From Clostridia bacterium (GTDB lineage: Bacteria; Bacillota; Clostridia; Oscillospirales; Acutalibacteraceae), in the NCBI GenBank assembly GCA_024404115.1, contig JAKSQM010000006.1, positions 116,050-180,049 of the forward strand: a stretch of DNA of 64,000 nucleotides, given 5' to 3'. Positions 25,816 through 35,481 of the stretch are shown here, piece after piece (the stretch's first letter is position 1; every line of letters begins with the position of its first letter). The position numbers and the translations under genes were made by a program. The notes beneath the pieces were generated by a model. The model searched no databases. It was not told where the DNA came from and saw only the letters and a program-made list of their open reading frames with translations.

Positions 25816-26626
25816 ATACATCTGCGTGCTGAACCTTACCGCCCAAAGCATCACCCATAAAAATAAGTGCCTGCTTTTCAAAAAATTCTGCATTGTCGCT
25901 TACAAAATATTTTCTCTCACTGCCCTTTGTGGCTTTGAGAAGCTGACGGCTTGAAAGCTCGTTTTTAAGTGTTTCTGCCGCCGCCTCTGATGAGCTGATA
26001 ACATCAACGCCCTCGCCCATTATATCTTTGATAATATCATAAAGCAGAGGATAGTGTGTGCAGCCGAGAATCAGTGTGTCAATTCCCTGCTCTTTAAGGG
26101 GTGTGAGGTATTCATTCAGCACCCTTTCAATAACCTTGTCGCCTTTGTGGAAACGCCCCTCCTCCACAAGCGGAACAAGAAGCGGACACGCAAGGGAGAT
26201 AACCTCTGTCTTTTCATTATATTTATGTATCGTCTTTTCATATGCCTTACTGTTGACAGTGGCATTTGTGGCGATAATTCCAATCTTTCCGCTCTTTGTT
26301 GAAAGGGCGGCTTTTTTTGATGTTGGTTCAACCACGCCAAAAACGGGAATCTGACTGTATTTTTTCTCAACAGTTTCTCTTGCAATGGCATCTGCCGTGT
26401 TGCAGGCAATCACAACCGCCTTTATGCTGAATTTGTGAAGAAATTTCACATCGTTCAGAACATATTGAGTGATCTGCTCCCTTGAGCGTGTGCCATAAGG
26501 AACATGGGCAGTGTCGCCAAAATAAATTATGTTTTCATCGGGCATTGATTCAACAATGCTTTTAACCACGGTCAGACCGCCAATGCCTGAATCAAAAACT
26601 CCGATGTACTGTTCATTGTTATTCAT
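25814..26626 (-). CDS. murI: glutamate racemase
   Basis: The 270-residue enzyme makes D-glutamate for peptidoglycan. It shows IGVFDSGIGGLTV at the start and FGDTAHVPYG. The two catalytic cysteines are in VIACNTAD (about residue 73) and LGCTHYPLL (about 184), in the family order. It lies just downstream of murD on the same strand (10 bases), forming a small cell-wall precursor operon, since MurD adds the D-glutamate made here. GAGGT precedes the ATG. Confidence 0.95.
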   Translation of the reverse strand: MNNNEQYIGVFDSGIGGLTVVKSIVESMPDENIIYFGDTAHVPYGTRSREQITQYVLNDVKFLHKFSIKAVVIACNTADAIARETVEKKYSQIPVFGVVEPTSKKAALSTKSGKIGIIATNATVNSKAYEKTIHKYNEKTEVISLACPLLVPLVEEGRFHKGDKVIERVLNEYLTPLKEQGIDTLILGCTHYPLLYDIIKDIMGEGVDVISSSEAAAETLKNELSSRQLLKATKGSERKYFVSDNAEFFEKQALIFMGDALGGKVQHADV

Positions 26627-26636
26627 ATATTTGACC

Positions 26637-27980
26637 TCAAAGAGAATTTACAATTTTTTTGAAGTGCTCTCCTCTTTCTTCAAAGCAGGTGTACTGGTCA
26701 AAAGAACTGGTGGTTGGTGAAAGAAGAACGGTGTCTCCACTTTCTGCAATTTTGTTGGCTTCTGCAACAGCTTCGTTAAGGTCAGAAACAACAATGCCGT
26801 CATCACCAACAAGGTCTTTTACAAGTCTGGGACCGCATGCGCCAAAGCCGATAACCTTTTTAACACAGCCAAGGTGCTTTTTCATTTCGTCCATTGAAAG
26901 ACCTTTTTCAAATCCGCCAACAAGAAGAATAACTCCCTTTGGGAAAGATTTAAGTGCAATAATTGTTGCGTCTGTGTTTGTGCCCTTTGAATCGTTATAA
27001 TATCTGATGCCGTCAATTTCACGGACAAACTCAATTCTGTGCTCAACACCGCTGAATGAAGAAACAGCGTCTTTGATAATCTCATTTGAAACGCCCTCTG
27101 CTTTTGCAAGGCTGATGGCAATCATAACATTCTGAAGATTGTGCTTGCCAACAAGCTTAACATCATCAACAGAGATAACCTTTTCGCCCTTAACCCACAT
27201 ATAGCCGTCTTTAATGAAGTTTTCTGCGTTTTCATCATCAATGCTGAAAGAGTTGATTTCGCAGTTAACAGGGTAACGGTCAGTGTATTCTTTAACAAGA
27301 TTATCGTCATTGTTGAGAACAAAAACATCACTGCCCTGCATGTTGCGATAAACCTCTGTTTTTGATTTATAATAAGCGTCAAGACCGCCCATAAAATCAA
27401 CATGGTCAGGTGTGAGGTTGATGATTGTGGCAGCTTCGGGTCTGAATTTATCAATATTAACAAGCTGGAAGTTGGAAATCTCAAGAGCTATGTAATGACC
27501 CTCGTTTTCCATAAGTCCGTTTTCCATAACAATATCACAAAGCGGTGTGCCGATGTTGCCGCAAAGGTGAGTTATGTTGGGGAATGCTCTTGAAAGAATC
27601 TCATAAACCAGAGTTGTGGTTGTTGTTTTGCCGTTTGTGCCTGTTATGGCAATATAATGCTGTGGCTTTGATACCATATAAGCCAGCTCAATTTCTGTAA
27701 TAACAGGGATGTTTCTTTCATAAAGTCGCTGAATCATAGGGCTTCTGAAAGGTACACCGGGGTTTTTAACAACAAGGTCAAAATCTCTTTCAAAAACTGC
27801 CATGCTCTGGTCAGTTATTTCAACGCCATATTCATTTAAAAAATCTATCTCTTTAATATCTTCTTTTTTCTTGCTTTCTGAAAGGGTAATTTCAGCACCA
27901 AGCTTTTTAAGAACCTTGATTGCAGCCATTCCGCTTCTTGCAAGGCCTACAACCAAAACTTTTTTACCCGTGAAATCCAT
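26637..27980 (-). CDS. murD: UDP-N-acetylmuramoyl-L-alanine--D-glutamate ligase
   Basis: The product is 447 residues from the ATG at 27980, preceded by GGAGGCG; a longer frame upstream has no site. The Mur ligase domains are in order: the UMA-binding Rossmann-like domain (KVLVVGLARSGMA), the ATPase with P-loop ITGTNGKTTTT, and the C-terminal domain with YYNDSKGTNTDA. It adds D-Glu to UDP-MurNAc-L-Ala in the cytoplasm. It is followed by murI, which supplies its D-Glu substrate. Confidence 0.95.
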   Translation of the reverse strand: MDFTGKKVLVVGLARSGMAAIKVLKKLGAEITLSESKKKEDIKEIDFLNEYGVEITDQSMAVFERDFDLVVKNPGVPFRSPMIQRLYERNIPVITEIELAYMVSKPQHYIAITGTNGKTTTTTLVYEILSRAFPNITHLCGNIGTPLCDIVMENGLMENEGHYIALEISNFQLVNIDKFRPEAATIINLTPDHVDFMGGLDAYYKSKTEVYRNMQGSDVFVLNNDDNLVKEYTDRYPVNCEINSFSIDDENAENFIKDGYMWVKGEKVISVDDVKLVGKHNLQNVMIAISLAKAEGVSNEIIKDAVSSFSGVEHRIEFVREIDGIRYYNDSKGTNTDATIIALKSFPKGVILLVGGFEKGLSMDEMKKHLGCVKKVIGFGACGPRLVKDLVGDDGIVVSDLNEAVAEANKIAESGDTVLLSPTTSSFDQYTCFEERGEHFKKIVNSL

Positions 27981-28052
27981 ATAACACGCCTCCGAGCGAA
28001 CAAAAATATCACCTGTTATTATATGCAAATTGACCTTAAAAGTCAATCTATT

Positions 28053-28085
28053 AAACAAAAAAGCCCTGCCGAAAGGGCAAGGCTT
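28053..28085 (-). terminator. intrinsic terminator
   Basis: AAGCCCTGCC-gaaa-GGGCAAGGCTT hairpin with a T-run on the minus strand. It ends the amino acid permease gene. Confidence 0.8.
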
Positions 28086-28094
28086 GTAAAATTT

Positions 28095-29519
28095 TTATTC
28101 AGCTTTTTGTTTAGAACCGCTCTTTCTTGTTAATGCACCGATGAGCATAATCACCGCCGCAACTACAAGGAAGCCGAGATTCATAATTCCGTGCTTTGTA
28201 ATTGCCGCATAGATGAAAAGGCATGCGCCCAATGTGGAGAATATGGGCATAATAAATCTTTTGAATACGCCAAGATGCTTGCCCTTAACCATAAGCATAA
28301 TGTAAACGGGTATGTAGAATGTGTAAACACAAATAAGGGGAAGCTCTGTTGAGTCAAACAGGAACATATTCTTGTTTGCAAAGGGTGTAAGGTTTGCCAT
28401 GAAGAAATAGAAGAGCCACGCAACATTAAAGAAAAGTGCAACGATTGATGCGTTTGAGGGCATATTTGTTGATTTATCAACTTCGCCCAGTACCTTTGGT
28501 GCAGGGCCCTGATTTCTTGCAGCGAGAGAATAGAAACCTCTGTTGCATGCAAGGGTAAGACCGTTAAGTGTGCCAAGGCATGAAACTGCAATGAAAACTG
28601 TAAGAATGTTGCCTGCAATGTTGCCAAAAATGCTTATAAATGCTTTGCTTGCGCCGTTTGGTGTGGCAGCGTTGGGAAGAAGCTCTGATGTCTGAATACT
28701 TCCTGAAATACCAAGATAATAAAGCATATAAACAGCCATAACAATAATTGTGCCTAAAACAAGAGCACGGGGAAGATTTTTCTTTGAATCTTTCAATTCA
28801 GAGTTGATAGCTGTTGCAATAATCCATCCTTCATAAGCAAAAACGGATGTGCAGACACCTGGGAGAATAAGTCCCCATGAAATGCCTTTGCTTGGAACAG
28901 CTGTGCATGAAACTAAGTTGCCGTTGGCATCCTTTACAAAATCGGTAACAGCTGAGGTGAAATTCACACCGAGAATACCTGATTTAATGCCGTAAATTGT
29001 GCCGACAACTGCCATAAGAATAAGAGGAATGAGCTTGATAAATGTTGCGGAAACCTGAATTTTGCCAGCAAGCTTTGGAGATAATGTGTTGATAGCGAAG
29101 CTTGCGATAAGATAGAATCCAGCCAGCGTCATTACTTCGGCAGAGTTAAGGCCAAAACCGAAAACTGATAGGGTGTATCTTGCTGAGAGCCAGGCAAGTG
29201 CTGAGGTCATAGCAGGGTAATAGATTGTTGCCATAAACCAGCCAACATAATAAGCAAATTTACTGCCCACAAGAGCCTCTGAATAGTCAACAATGCCGTT
29301 GACCTTTTCAAATTGAGTGCCCATAACAGCAAATGTGTATGCGCTGATTATCATTACAATGCCGCCGATTAACCATGAAAGAAGTGCTGTGGGAAGATTA
29401 CCTTTTGTGATGTTGAGCATCGCTTCAGCTTTAAAGAATACACCAGAGCCGATAACGATACCTACAACCATGCAGATAGCAGTAATAAGACCATACTTTC
29501 TTTCTAGTTTGCTTTCCAA
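28095..29519 (-). CDS. APC-superfamily amino acid permease, LAT-like
   Basis: The product is about 474 residues with twelve membrane helices. It starts with the APC signature VGIVIGSGVFFKAE in helix 1 and has SVFAYEGWIIATAINSELKDSKKNLPRAL in the helix 6 region, the substrate-binding part. This is closest to the L-type/SteT amino acid exchangers. The start is set at the TTG at 29519, about 8 bases after AGGAG; the GTG at 29528 overlaps that site. The substrate is not predictable. Confidence 0.85.
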   Translation of the reverse strand: MESKLERKYGLITAICMVVGIVIGSGVFFKAEAMLNITKGNLPTALLSWLIGGIVMIISAYTFAVMGTQFEKVNGIVDYSEALVGSKFAYYVGWFMATIYYPAMTSALAWLSARYTLSVFGFGLNSAEVMTLAGFYLIASFAINTLSPKLAGKIQVSATFIKLIPLILMAVVGTIYGIKSGILGVNFTSAVTDFVKDANGNLVSCTAVPSKGISWGLILPGVCTSVFAYEGWIIATAINSELKDSKKNLPRALVLGTIIVMAVYMLYYLGISGSIQTSELLPNAATPNGASKAFISIFGNIAGNILTVFIAVSCLGTLNGLTLACNRGFYSLAARNQGPAPKVLGEVDKSTNMPSNASIVALFFNVAWLFYFFMANLTPFANKNMFLFDSTELPLICVYTFYIPVYIMLMVKGKHLGVFKRFIMPIFSTLGACLFIYAAITKHGIMNLGFLVVAAVIMLIGALTRKSGSKQKAE

Positions 29520-29563
29520 AAAAACCACTCCTAATATTATATTTTTTGCTAAAGAGTTGAGCT

Positions 29564-29592
29564 ATTTTAACATTTATTACTCTAAATTACAA
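29564..29592 (-). promoter_or_regulatory. promoter of the amino acid permease
   Basis: On the minus strand TTGTAA (29587-29592) and TAAAAT (29564-29569) have a 17-base spacer, about 45 bases upstream of the start. Confidence 0.55.
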
Positions 29593-29633
29593 CCCATTTT
29601 TAATAAAAACATAAAAAACAAAATAAAATTGTC

Positions 29634-29680
29634 AAAAAAATATGTTTGTATTTTCTGAATCAAAAAAAAATACAAACATA
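29634..29680 (-). terminator. intrinsic terminator
   Basis: TATGTTTGTATTTT pairs with AAAATACAAACATA, with a run of T on the minus strand. It ends the 29685-30593 gene. Confidence 0.7.
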
Positions 29681-29684
29681 GATT

Positions 29685-30593
29685 TTATTCGTGATGCTCC
29701 TTGTAATAATCCTCTGCTTCATAATAATCAAAGAAGCTGTCATAATTATCATCATAAAAATCTTCTTCGTTAGAGTAATCGTTTACATTATAAGGATCAT
29801 CATCTTTTTTCTGATTTGTTTTGTTTTTAAATGTATAACTGTAGCTTTTTGTGGTGGTCGGGATGCGGTAGTACTTCTTTACATTCGTCTGCTCTTTTTC
29901 TTCTGCTTTCGAGTAAGAGTCATATTCAGCTTTGACTTTTTCTTTAAAATCCGCTATGGCTTTTGCCTGCTCGTCTATAACATCTTTAAAGCATAAATCA
30001 ATCGTTTCAAAATACGCTTTTTTGATTTCTCCGTTATCATAAGCAATATGAGCTTCGCAAAGGCTTACATAAGATTTTGTGTCATTATAATCATCTTTTG
30101 GCAGTTTTTTAAAAGCATTTTCCGCCTCTTCATATGAGCCATTTTCAAAAATGGCAACTGCTTCCTTATAGCCTTTTGAAAGATTAAGATTAAAAGAAAC
30201 AATGGGCGTTATAATCAATGCCAAAATTACAATAATTGAAACAATGGCGATTATTCCGTTTCTGCGCTTTGTCTTCTTAAGTTCAATCTTTTCTTCTTCT
30301 GAAATAAGCGATTGATATTGAGCATTTATTTCTTTCAATTTTTTTACATTGTGCCTTATGTAATCAACCGCAACATAAATGATAATAGCAAGAAGTGCCA
30401 CATTAATTAAGAAAATCAGCAGTCCTTTAAGCTCAAAAATATCAAGTATTTCAATCATTGACCACACGGCAAATACCGCAGGGATAACCGAAGCCAGCAA
30501 GCCAAGTGCCACTTCGCAGATGATAGAATTTGTTATGGAGCCTTTTTGTTGCAAACAGCTTTCTTTGCTGTCTGTTATGTTTTTCTCGCTCAC
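29685..30593 (-). CDS. membrane protein with acidic Tyr/Asp-rich tail
   Basis: The 302-residue protein starts at a GTG with GGTGGTGAT upstream. Two helices near residues 25-80 are followed by a charged cytoplasmic segment (KKLKEINAQYQSLISEEEK), then a third helix near 112-135. A stretch after it (VAIFENGSYEEAENAFKKL) looks like a TPR-type helical repeat. The last 50 residues are extremely rich in Asp, Glu and Tyr. A repeat domain after one membrane helix is common in uncharacterised Firmicutes proteins. No function can be given. Confidence 0.65.
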   Translation of the reverse strand: MSEKNITDSKESCLQQKGSITNSIICEVALGLLASVIPAVFAVWSMIEILDIFELKGLLIFLINVALLAIIIYVAVDYIRHNVKKLKEINAQYQSLISEEEKIELKKTKRRNGIIAIVSIIVILALIITPIVSFNLNLSKGYKEAVAIFENGSYEEAENAFKKLPKDDYNDTKSYVSLCEAHIAYDNGEIKKAYFETIDLCFKDVIDEQAKAIADFKEKVKAEYDSYSKAEEKEQTNVKKYYRIPTTTKSYSYTFKNKTNQKKDDDPYNVNDYSNEEDFYDDNYDSFFDYYEAEDYYKEHHE

Positions 30594-30623
30594 ACTATCA
30601 CCACCCGCACGGTTTATTAAATA

Positions 30624-31325
30624 TTACATAAATTCCTTTAATATGTTGGGGTTATCCATAATCAGCTCAGGTTTATGCTGATTATCTTTTCTGAAAAGGT
30701 TGATGTCGCCGTCCTCGTTGCCGCAAACATATTTAAATTCACCGTCAATATAAATAAGGCACGCACCGTCATCAATGGCAATGCCGTTTTCATCACGGGT
30801 TTTCACCGCTTCCCAGAAGCTTCGCCAGCTATCACTTTCTGCGTGAGGGCAGCAGCAAAAGGGCAGAATCCCAAGGCACTTAACAAAAATATATGCGTGG
30901 TCCTTGCCGCAATCGTCATATCCGTTATCAAACCAGCAAAGTGCGCCTGCGCTGTAGCCAGACATAACAGTGCCTTTTTCATACGCTTTTAAAAGGAGCT
31001 TGTCTGCACCTGTCTTTTTCCATGTGCGCATCATAAATCCTGTGTCGCCGCCGCCAACATAAATAATGTCAGCAGAAAGAATTTTTTCTTCAATCTCTTC
31101 GTGAGTGAGAGATTTATCTGTTAAAAAAAGATAGTCAACTGTGCAGCCGTTATCTTTAAATGCCTGCGTCATGAAGTGGTCGCCGTCTGTGTTGTCATGA
31201 CCTGCGGTGGGAATAAAAAGCATCTTAGGATTTTCTGCTTCGCTTAAATCCCTTATATCTTTAACGATAGAAATTATCTCACCGTTTTCGTATCTTCCGC
31301 CGCCGATTGCAGCAATTTTACCCAT
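30624..31325 (-). CDS. peptidase S51 family protein (PepE-like, class I glutaminase fold)
   Basis: The 233-residue protein starts GKIAAIGGGRYENGE and has IIYVGGGDTGFMMRTW and the nucleophile elbow MSGYSAGALCWF with Ser in place of Cys. These are marks of the S51 peptidases related to dipeptidase E and cyanophycinase. The likely substrates are Asp- or other acidic peptides, but that is inference. It ends the tadA operon: its first 8 bases overlap the tadA stop, and GAGGGG lies in the end of tadA. Confidence 0.8.
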   Translation of the reverse strand: MGKIAAIGGGRYENGEIISIVKDIRDLSEAENPKMLFIPTAGHDNTDGDHFMTQAFKDNGCTVDYLFLTDKSLTHEEIEEKILSADIIYVGGGDTGFMMRTWKKTGADKLLLKAYEKGTVMSGYSAGALCWFDNGYDDCGKDHAYIFVKCLGILPFCCCPHAESDSWRSFWEAVKTRDENGIAIDDGACLIYIDGEFKYVCGNEDGDINLFRKDNQHKPELIMDNPNILKEFM

Positions 31326-31797
31326 TCTGATTTCCCCTCTGCTTTGATTTTCTTACCCTCAGCTCTTTAAAAAAGCTGCTGAGAATTTCTGAACATTCCT
31401 CTTTCATAAAACCGCTTTCAATTTCGGGTTTGTGATTATACGGAATTTCAAAAAGATTTGTGAGCGTTCCGCAAGAGCCTGCTTTAAGGTCAGACGCTCC
31501 AAATGTAACTTTCTTTATTCTGCTGTTTATAATTGCACCTGCGCACATGGGGCACGGCTCAAGGGTAACATAAATTTCGCATTGCCACAGCCGCCATCCG
31601 CCAAGATTTTTGCAGGCATCGTTGATAGCTTCAATCTCTGCGTGAGCAAGGGCATTTTTTGCAATTTCTCTTCTGTTTCTGCCTCTGCCAACTATTTTAT
31701 CGCCCGTTGTTACAACTGCACCAACGGGGACTTCGCCCTCGTCTGCGGATTCTTTTGCAAGACGCAGTGCTTCAAGCATAAATTCATCTTTGTTCAT
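31318..31797 (-). CDS. tadA: tRNA adenosine(34) deaminase
   Basis: The 159-residue zinc deaminase shows DEGEVPVGAVV, the catalytic LAHAEIEAI (His and Glu) and PCPMCAGAI (two Cys ligands). It converts adenosine 34 to inosine in tRNA-Arg(ACG), which allows CGN decoding. The C-terminal FGASDLKAGSCGTL and EIPYNHKPEIESGFM are typical of TadA rather than cytidine deaminases. AAGGTGAT precedes the ATG. It overlaps the S51 gene by 8 bases and follows the CPBP gene by 9 bases. Confidence 0.92.
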   Translation of the reverse strand: MNKDEFMLEALRLAKESADEGEVPVGAVVTTGDKIVGRGRNRREIAKNALAHAEIEAINDACKNLGGWRLWQCEIYVTLEPCPMCAGAIINSRIKKVTFGASDLKAGSCGTLTNLFEIPYNHKPEIESGFMKEECSEILSSFFKELRVRKSKQRGNQNG

Positions 31798-31806
31798 ATT
31801 ATCACC

Positions 31807-33216
31807 TTACGAAACGAAAAACAGAATAGCTGTGTAAAGCACCAGTATAACCATTGCAATAACAGATATGGTGTAAGGCTTTTTATATTCAATAAGGCTC
31901 GATTTTCTTACAGTTGAAATGGTGAAAATTGAAACAGCAAAATAAGCCGCAAATAGCAAAAAGCTGAAAAGGTAACTGCTAAAACCGTTAAAAGAAATCA
32001 GCCTGAATGTAATAAGAGTCAGCGAGAAAAATGCAAGGATAACTGTTGGTGTTGCAATATAAAGCGAAGCCATAAGCTTTGTTGAAAGTCCCCTGCTTTG
32101 ATTGCCAAGCTCTTTTTTGTTGGCTGAAAGGTAAGCGTAAATAACAACAGCCGTTGCAATAACAAAACCTATATAAATAAGTCCAATGGTTCTTTCAAAC
32201 ATTGTGCAGATATATGAAAACGCAATAAACAAAACAGAGAATATTATAAGAAGTGTTTTCTCTGCCTTTGGTGCAAAGGTAAGACCAATGCCGTCATGCT
32301 CAGTTTTGATAAATTTAATAAGGCAGATGATGCCCACAGCGACCATCACAACTGAAAAAACAGTGTAGAACACGCCTAAAATCATATCGTTTTGCCCTGC
32401 AGAAATAATAACTGCAAGGAAGTTGTTGACAAAATGAATTGCAACACTTGTCCAGATGCTCTTTGTTGCAATTGCAAAGTAGCCGAGTGCAACACCGCCA
32501 ATGAGCGCAACAGGAATCTGAAGCATATTGCCGTGCATAAGTGCAAAAATCAAAGATGACATAACAATTGCAAATCTGTCGCCATATCGTCTTAACGGCT
32601 GCATGATAACGCCACGGATTGCAAATTCTTCCACCAGTGCAGGCACAACGGCACATTGAATGGTGTAAATGAAAAATTCAAAAACATTGGACGGCGTTTT
32701 AGTGTCAACATCCATAAATGAAACACCGAATCCCTTTGCAAAGCTGACGAAGCCTGCGCTGACATAGTCGCTTAAAATGCAAATCATAACACCTGCGCCG
32801 AGAGCTAAAAGGAACGCTCTTTTTGAAACAGGCTTGCCGAATTCAAAGCACATAGCCTTGTCGCCCGCTGGGTAAAGGGCATAAACTGCCAAGAACGGCA
32901 CAAAAATACAAATGATACTGACAAGAATTTCAACAATCATCTGGAATGAGTAGTTATTCATATAAATGTCAGTAAGATGAAAATGAGAAAGCAGAACACC
33001 GATAATATTCTGCATACCTAAAAATGAAAGGATTGCCGCACCTGCAAGAAGTCCCAGCTTTGTCAGATGCTTTGCCTCACGGCTGATAAATGGGTCAGCT
33101 GGCATAGGTCTTTGCGGCTGGAAGCTGTAATTGTAGCTGTAAGTGTTTGCGTCTGCCCCCTGATTATTATAGGGAGCGTTTCCATTTTGATAATAATATC
33201 CGTTATTGTTATCCAT
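31807..33216 (-). CDS. CPBP family intramembrane metalloprotease-like protein
   Basis: The 469-residue protein has a Tyr/Asn-rich cytoplasmic N-terminus of about 45 residues followed by roughly twelve membrane helices. The CPBP (CAAX protease/bacteriocin-processing) core is complete: LVEEFAIRGVI (EExxxR), LIFALMHGN (FxxxH) and IHFVNNFLA (HxxxN). The C-terminal half adds five or more helices not needed for the protease. Members process bacteriocins or provide self-immunity. It is first of a three-gene run with tadA and the S51 gene. Confidence 0.85.
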   Translation of the reverse strand: MDNNNGYYYQNGNAPYNNQGADANTYSYNYSFQPQRPMPADPFISREAKHLTKLGLLAGAAILSFLGMQNIIGVLLSHFHLTDIYMNNYSFQMIVEILVSIICIFVPFLAVYALYPAGDKAMCFEFGKPVSKRAFLLALGAGVMICILSDYVSAGFVSFAKGFGVSFMDVDTKTPSNVFEFFIYTIQCAVVPALVEEFAIRGVIMQPLRRYGDRFAIVMSSLIFALMHGNMLQIPVALIGGVALGYFAIATKSIWTSVAIHFVNNFLAVIISAGQNDMILGVFYTVFSVVMVAVGIICLIKFIKTEHDGIGLTFAPKAEKTLLIIFSVLFIAFSYICTMFERTIGLIYIGFVIATAVVIYAYLSANKKELGNQSRGLSTKLMASLYIATPTVILAFFSLTLITFRLISFNGFSSYLFSFLLFAAYFAVSIFTISTVRKSSLIEYKKPYTISVIAMVILVLYTAILFFVS

Positions 33217-33337
33217 CAGAATTCCTCTAATCAGTTAATATTACTATATATAATATATCAGATTTGTGTCATATTCAACTATATGGTATAAACAAAATGT
33301 AAATTTTAAAAAATTAAGCTAAAAAAATCCCAAATAC

Positions 33338-33366
33338 TTGTAATAAACACAAAAATGATATATAAT
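33338..33366 (+). promoter_or_regulatory. promoter of the 33418 gene
   Basis: TTGTAA (33338-33343) and TATAAT (33361-33366) with a 17-base spacer, about 50 bases upstream of the ATG. Confidence 0.65.
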
Positions 33367-33417
33367 AGCTGTAATTCGGTCAATAATCCGAACAAGAATA
33401 GTTAAGGAGTTGTTTAA

Positions 33418-35175
33418 ATGGACCCAATTAAGGTTGATTTTTCAGCAGACAACAACAAATCAGACAATAGCAAATTTGTCATCCCACCCGAAAAAAAGGT
33501 TTTGAGAATAATACTCAGCCTTGTAATAACCCTTATCGGTGCTGCAATTGGCTATTATTTCTACCTGCCCGCTCTTAATTTCAAAAGCATAGAGATGTAT
33601 ATTTTCATCGGCGCTGCAATCGCTTTCTATTGCTTATTGAATTATGTTATGACAGGCGCACTCAGAACCCCCGACTATGCACCGTATGCTAAAAAGGCAA
33701 ACACTGTGCCGATTATTATATTGGTTGTTCTGGCAGTTGTTGTTGCAGGCGGTTATGTTGTTTCATCTGTTTTCTTCAGAGCTAAGGATTACAGCGGAAT
33801 CATTGATGTAAGACCCGGCTCATTTGCAACAGAGGTTGCAAACCCCTCAGATGATGACTTCAACACAGTTCCCAGAATTGATTCAGACACAACACAGGTT
33901 CTTGCAGAAAGAGCGTTGAGTGATCTTTCTGAAATGGGCTATGTTTCACAGTTCACTGTTGAGCCTTCATACAATCAGATTAACTACAAAAACAGACCTG
34001 TAAGAATTGCCACACTTCAGTATTCAAACATCATCAAGTGGCTCACAAACAGAAGCACAAGAATCCCCGCTTTCATCAAGATTGACACAATCACACAGAA
34101 AACAAATCTTGTAACAGTTAAGGGCGGTATTCAGTATTCAACAGCTGACCACTTCGCTCACAATGTTAAGCGTCAGATTCGTTTCGCTTATCCCACATAT
34201 CTTTTTGATGCTCCCCAGTTTGAAATTGACGATAACGATAAACCATACTGGATCACCGCAAGACTTAACAAAACAATCGGTCTTTTCGGCGGAACAGATG
34301 TAATCGGCGTTGTTCTTTGTGATGCTGTTACAGGCGAATGCACAGAGTATTCAATGGAGCAGATTAAATCAGATGAATCACTTGAATGGATAGACAGAGT
34401 TTATTCTGCAAATCTTCTTGTTGAGCAGTATGACTACTACGGCTCATACCGTGGCGGCTTCTGGAACTCAATCCTCGGTCAGAAAAACACATACCGCACA
34501 ACAGACGGCTACAGCTACCTTGCAATGAACGATGACGTTTATCTTTACACAGGCGTTACATCACTTACAAACGATGAATCACTCACAGGCTTCACACTTA
34601 TCAATATGAGAACAAAAGATGCTGTTTATTACACCATCTCAGGTGCTAAAGAGGCATCAGCTCAGACATCTGCTGAGGGTCTTGTTCAGCAGTATGAATA
34701 CAAGGCAAGCTTCCCGCTTCTTCTTAATATTGACGGTGTTCCCACATACTTTATGCCTTTGAAAGACTCCAGCAACCTTGTTAAGATGTATGCAATGATT
34801 AACGTTAATCAGTATTCAATCGGTGCTTACGGCACATCACTTAAAGATTGTATTGATAACTACGCAAGCGAGCTGAAGAAAAACAACATCACCGTTGATG
34901 TTTCAACAGATAACATCACAGAGTCAACAGAGGGTGGCGAGGGCGAAATCGTTGAGCCAACAACAGTTGATGTAACAGGTAAGATTGTTGAAATCAGAAC
35001 AGCAGTTATCAACGGCAACAGCGTATATTATATTAAGCTTGATTCTTCAAAGAGCTTCTATTCGGTTAAGGCTGCCGATTTTGAAAAGGTAGTTACACTT
35101 AATGTAAATGATACTGTAACAATCACAGTTAACGATACAGAGGGCGAGATTATCTCAGCACAGTCTGTTAAATAA
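33418..35175 (+). CDS. large membrane-anchored protein with C-terminal OB-like domain
   Basis: The 585-residue protein has three membrane helices (about residues 28-50, 58-78 and 95-120) and a large extracytoplasmic domain of about 460 residues. The middle part (residues 150-480) is rich in aromatic residues and beta-strands, with YDYYGSYRGGFWNSILGQ. After a Glu/Thr-rich linker, the last 65 residues (VTGKIVEIRTAVINGNSVYY...IISAQSV) resemble an OB-type nucleic acid or ligand-binding fold. AAGGAG precedes the ATG. It is a monocistronic gene with its own promoter and terminator. No function is recognised. Confidence 0.7.
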   Translation: MDPIKVDFSADNNKSDNSKFVIPPEKKVLRIILSLVITLIGAAIGYYFYLPALNFKSIEMYIFIGAAIAFYCLLNYVMTGALRTPDYAPYAKKANTVPIIILVVLAVVVAGGYVVSSVFFRAKDYSGIIDVRPGSFATEVANPSDDDFNTVPRIDSDTTQVLAERALSDLSEMGYVSQFTVEPSYNQINYKNRPVRIATLQYSNIIKWLTNRSTRIPAFIKIDTITQKTNLVTVKGGIQYSTADHFAHNVKRQIRFAYPTYLFDAPQFEIDDNDKPYWITARLNKTIGLFGGTDVIGVVLCDAVTGECTEYSMEQIKSDESLEWIDRVYSANLLVEQYDYYGSYRGGFWNSILGQKNTYRTTDGYSYLAMNDDVYLYTGVTSLTNDESLTGFTLINMRTKDAVYYTISGAKEASAQTSAEGLVQQYEYKASFPLLLNIDGVPTYFMPLKDSSNLVKMYAMINVNQYSIGAYGTSLKDCIDNYASELKKNNITVDVSTDNITESTEGGEGEIVEPTTVDVTGKIVEIRTAVINGNSVYYIKLDSSKSFYSVKAADFEKVVTLNVNDTVTITVNDTEGEIISAQSVK

Positions 35176-35192
35176 TTAAACATTAAAACAAT

Positions 35193-35227
35193 AAACAGCT
35201 ATGGGAGCGAAATCTCATAGCTGTTTT
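35193..35227 (+). terminator. intrinsic terminator
   Basis: AAACAGCTATGGGA pairs with TCTCATAGCTGTTT around a 6-base loop, followed by a T-run. The next 200 bases up to 35428 hold no gene I can support. Confidence 0.8.
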
Positions 35228-35427
35228 TCTTTGTCTGTATCAATTGTGCGTATGATATAAGTGCGGATAAATTTGACTATATACCGATACGCTTTGATTT
35301 TCACGCTCTTATATGCCTTTACATTAAGTGTGCAGGCGAAGTATTGTTTAGTGCAATAAGATACTTTACAGATTGTGCAAGGACATACTTTACAAAAAGG
35401 CACCGTACCACAATAAAAATGGCAATA

Positions 35428-35463
35428 AAAAATCACGGAAAGGTTTAACCAATCCGTGATTTA
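35428..35463 (-). terminator. terminator of the uracil permease gene
   Basis: AAATCACGGA pairs with TCCGTGATTT around a loop of about 13 bases, with a T-run on the minus strand. Confidence 0.75.
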
Positions 35464-35481
35464 ATTTATCTAAGAATTAAC

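Noticed and set aside
35215-35436. 73-codon minus-strand frame between two terminators
   Set aside because: No ribosome site, Cys/Tyr-rich random translation, starts within one terminator region and ends in another.
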